DNA from: Duganella radicis
GTDB lineage: Bacteria; Pseudomonadota; Gammaproteobacteria; Burkholderiales; Burkholderiaceae_D
Reading direction: 5' to 3'
Assembly: GCF_009720825.1 (NCBI RefSeq)
Contig: NZ_WNKY01000011.1
Span: 1-64,000, forward strand
Length of the DNA: 64,000 nucleotides
The position numbers and the translations under genes are program-made. Of the stretch, positions 61,904 to 64,000 are shown piece after piece (the first letter of the stretch is position 1; every line of letters starts with the position of its first letter). Under the pieces are notes generated by a model, which worked only from the letters and a program-made list of their open reading frames with translations, did no database searches and was not told the DNA's origin.

Positions 61904-64000
61904 ATGAAAAAGCGTCTCTGGCTGTCTCTGGCACTGGCTTATCCACTCATGTTAACCGGTGCCGCGCACGCCGCGGACGCCAACCAGCCCTGGCTGAATC
62001 CGGCGCTGTCGCCGGACGCGCGCGCCGAACAGCTGGTCAAGGCGATGACGCTGGATGAAAAGATCCAGACCGTGTTCGCCTACTTCTCGACCGAGTTCAC
62101 GCCGAAGAAATTCGAGCAGCCGAAGGAAGGCCGTCCGGATTCCGCCGGCTGGGTGCCCGGCATTCCGCGCCTGGGTCTGCCCTCGCAGTGGCAGTCGGAC
62201 GCCGGCGTCGGCGTCGCCACGCAGGCCGTGTCGAAGAAACCATACGAGCGCACCTCCCTGCCGTCGGGCATCGCCACCGCCGCCACCTGGAACCCGAAAG
62301 TCGCCTTCGCCGGCGGCGCCATGATCGGCAGCGAGGCGCGCAGCACCGGCTTCAACATCCAGCTGGCGGGCGGCGTCAACCTGATGCGCGAACCGCGCAA
62401 TGGCCGCAACTTCGAATACGGCGGCGAAGATCCGCTGCTGGCCGGCATCATGGTCGGCGAGCAGATTCGCGGCATCCAGTCGAACCACATGATTTCGACC
62501 GTCAAGCACTACGCCTTCAACGACCAGGAAACCAACCGCAACCACGTCAACGTCAAGATCGACGACCAGGCCGGCCGCATGTCGGACCTGCTGGCGATGC
62601 AGTTCGCCATCGAGCGCGGCCAGCCTGGCTCGGTGATGTGCGCCTACAACCGCGTCAACGGCGACTACGCCTGCGAAAACGACTACCTGCTGAACCAGGT
62701 GCTGAAACAGGACTGGAAATATCCGGGCTACGTGATGTCCGACTGGGGCGCGACCCACTCCACCATTCCTGCCGCGCTGCGCGGCCTGGACCAGCAGTCC
62801 GGCTTCCCGTTCGATAAATCGGACTACTTCAACGGCGCCCTGAAGGAAGCGGTGGTCAACCGCCACGTGCCGGAAGCGCGCCTGGACGACATGGTCAAGC
62901 GCATCACGCGCGCCATGTTCGCCAACGGTCTGGTCGAGCATCCGGTCACCGCGCCGACCTCGGCCGACGCCGGCATCGACTTCGTTGCCCACGGCAAGAT
63001 CACGCAAGCCGATGCGGAAGAAGCCATCGTCCTGCTGAAGAACCAGCACGACCTGCTGCCACTGTCTTCCGGCGTGCGCAGCATCGCCATCATCGGCGGC
63101 CACGCCAACGTCGGCGTGCTGTCGGGCGGCGGCTCGGCGCAGGTATACCCGATCGGCGGCTCGGCCGTGCCGAACGAAGGTCCGACCTCCTTCCCCGGCC
63201 CTATCGTCTACCACCGCTCGTCGCCAATGGGCGAACTGGCCAAGCTGAGCAAGGCAAAGCTGACCTACCACGACGGCAAGGACGTCGCCGCCGCCGCCAG
63301 GCTGGCCGCCAGCAGCGAGGTGGTGATCGTGTTCGCCAACCAGTGGCTGGCCGAAAGCTTCGACGCCGACGACCTAAACCTGCCGAACAAGCAGGACGCC
63401 CTGATCGAGGCCGTGGCCAAGGCCAACGCCAAGACCGTGGTGGTGCTGCAAACCGGCGGCCCGGTGGTCATGCCGTGGCTGAACAAGGTGGGCGCGGTGC
63501 TGGAGGCCTGGTATCCGGGCACCAGCGGCGGCGCCGCGATCGCGCGCGTGCTGGCCGGCGAAGTCAATCCATCCGGCCGCCTGCCTGCCACCTTCCCGGC
63601 CTCGCTGGCGCAATTGCCGCGTCCGGTGCTGGATGGCGACGCCAAAACCAAGGATGAGAACATCATCGAGAAGGTCGCCACCGACTACAACATCGAAGGC
63701 GCGGCGGTTGGCTATAAATGGTTCGACCTGAAAGGCCACAAGCCGCTGTTCCCGTTCGGTTACGGCCTGTCGTACACCAACTTCGCGTATGAAGGCCTGA
63801 GCGCCAAGCCAGCCGGCAGCGGCATCGAGGTCAGCTTTAGCATCAAGAACACCGGCAAGCGCGATGGCAAGGCCGTCGGCCAGGTCTACGTGTCGCCGGT
63901 CGCGGGCGGCTGGGAAGCACCCAAGCGTCTGGGCGGCTGGGACAAGCTGGAGTTGAAAGCAGGCGCCAGCGGCAAGGCCACCGTGCAGATCGATCCGCGC
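61904..64000 (+). CDS. GH3 beta-glucosidase, exported (C-terminus outside window)
   Basis: A glycoside hydrolase family 3 enzyme, cut by the right edge after about 699 residues. A signal peptide (LWLSLALAYPLMLTGAAHA) leads to a periplasmic or secreted product. The barrel domain shows GVNLMREPRNGRNFEYGGED, KHYAFNDQETNR and the nucleophile Asp280 in VMSDWGATHS. The second domain has LLKNQHDLLPL and GGGSAQV, and the fibronectin-III-like part begins near FPFGYGLSYTNF. It would trim glucose from beta-glucosides or cello-oligosaccharides. It follows the phosphorylase by 36 nt in the same operon. Confidence 0.93.
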   Translation, partial: MKKRLWLSLALAYPLMLTGAAHAADANQPWLNPALSPDARAEQLVKAMTLDEKIQTVFAYFSTEFTPKKFEQPKEGRPDSAGWVPGIPRLGLPSQWQSDAGVGVATQAVSKKPYERTSLPSGIATAATWNPKVAFAGGAMIGSEARSTGFNIQLAGGVNLMREPRNGRNFEYGGEDPLLAGIMVGEQIRGIQSNHMISTVKHYAFNDQETNRNHVNVKIDDQAGRMSDLLAMQFAIERGQPGSVMCAYNRVNGDYACENDYLLNQVLKQDWKYPGYVMSDWGATHSTIPAALRGLDQQSGFPFDKSDYFNGALKEAVVNRHVPEARLDDMVKRITRAMFANGLVEHPVTAPTSADAGIDFVAHGKITQADAEEAIVLLKNQHDLLPLSSGVRSIAIIGGHANVGVLSGGGSAQVYPIGGSAVPNEGPTSFPGPIVYHRSSPMGELAKLSKAKLTYHDGKDVAAAARLAASSEVVIVFANQWLAESFDADDLNLPNKQDALIEAVAKANAKTVVVLQTGGPVVMPWLNKVGAVLEAWYPGTSGGAAIARVLAGEVNPSGRLPATFPASLAQLPRPVLDGDAKTKDENIIEKVATDYNIEGAAVGYKWFDLKGHKPLFPFGYGLSYTNFAYEGLSAKPAGSGIEVSFSIKNTGKRDGKAVGQVYVSPVAGGWEAPKRLGGWDKLELKAGASGKATVQIDPR

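Overview
The window looks like a chromosome segment of a GC-rich betaproteobacterium, most likely an Oxalobacteraceae member of the Duganella/Massilia/Janthinobacterium type. The basis is PEP-CTERM exported proteins, large TonB-dependent receptors, several LacI-family carbohydrate regulators, a DUF4124 protein, a Burkholderiales-type porin and a guaB-guaA pair. Genus-level placement is inference.

Layout. 1-5.0 kb: two minus-strand signalling proteins, a propeller-sensor/GAF protein cut by the window edge and a TPR-GGDEF diguanylate cyclase. 5.2-6.2 kb: a MarR-GNAT pair behind two matching operators. 6.2-14.35 kb: a six-gene catabolic operon (FAD oxidase, MFS importer, DHDPS-fold lyase, aldehyde dehydrogenase, YddG exporter, porin) divergent from a LysR gene; it resembles hydroxyproline/imino-acid catabolism without the epimerase. 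14.35-17.8 kb: a TonB receptor under LacI-type operators, then a deleted solute-binding-protein pseudogene.

17.8-29.8 kb is a polysaccharide-utilisation locus: a GH43-GH39 fusion enzyme, a PEP-CTERM protein, a multidomain GH43_24-like enzyme, a LacI regulator, a BNR_4 lipoprotein and a TonB receptor. The enzyme mix points to type II arabinogalactan. A shared palindrome (ATGACAACGTTGTCAT-like) links several of its promoters. 29.9-34.1 kb holds an aldo/keto reductase, an efflux MFS, a LysR and an AraC gene. 34.2-37.8 kb holds an iorAB-type molybdenum hydroxylase plus its XdhC maturation factor.

37.8-47.3 kb is visibly less GC-rich and carries ion-homeostasis genes: NhaA, a ClC antiporter, a Kef/CPA2-type antiporter in an operon with a GCS2/YbdK-type ligase, two DUF5985-type membrane proteins, a GGDEF gene with an in-frame TGA, and a MarR. 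It is bounded by a 16-bp direct repeat of the tRNA-Cys anticodon arm, which suggests an old integrative island. tRNA-Gly, a divergent tRNA-Cys and guaA-guaB follow.

50.6-55.3 kb is a low-density variable region. Its main content is a protein joining an eCIS-core (DUF4157) metallopeptidase-like domain to a GGDEF domain, with a small partner gene, then an internally deleted IS66 remnant.

55.3-64 kb: a PEP-CTERM protein, a DUF4124 protein, and a cellobionate/gluconate locus (GntR-like regulator, gluconokinase, GPH symporter, GH94 phosphorylase, GH3 beta-glucosidase) with GntR-type boxes before three of its genes. The same box occurs twice before, and once inside, the TonB receptor at 14-17 kb, so the two regions may share one regulator.
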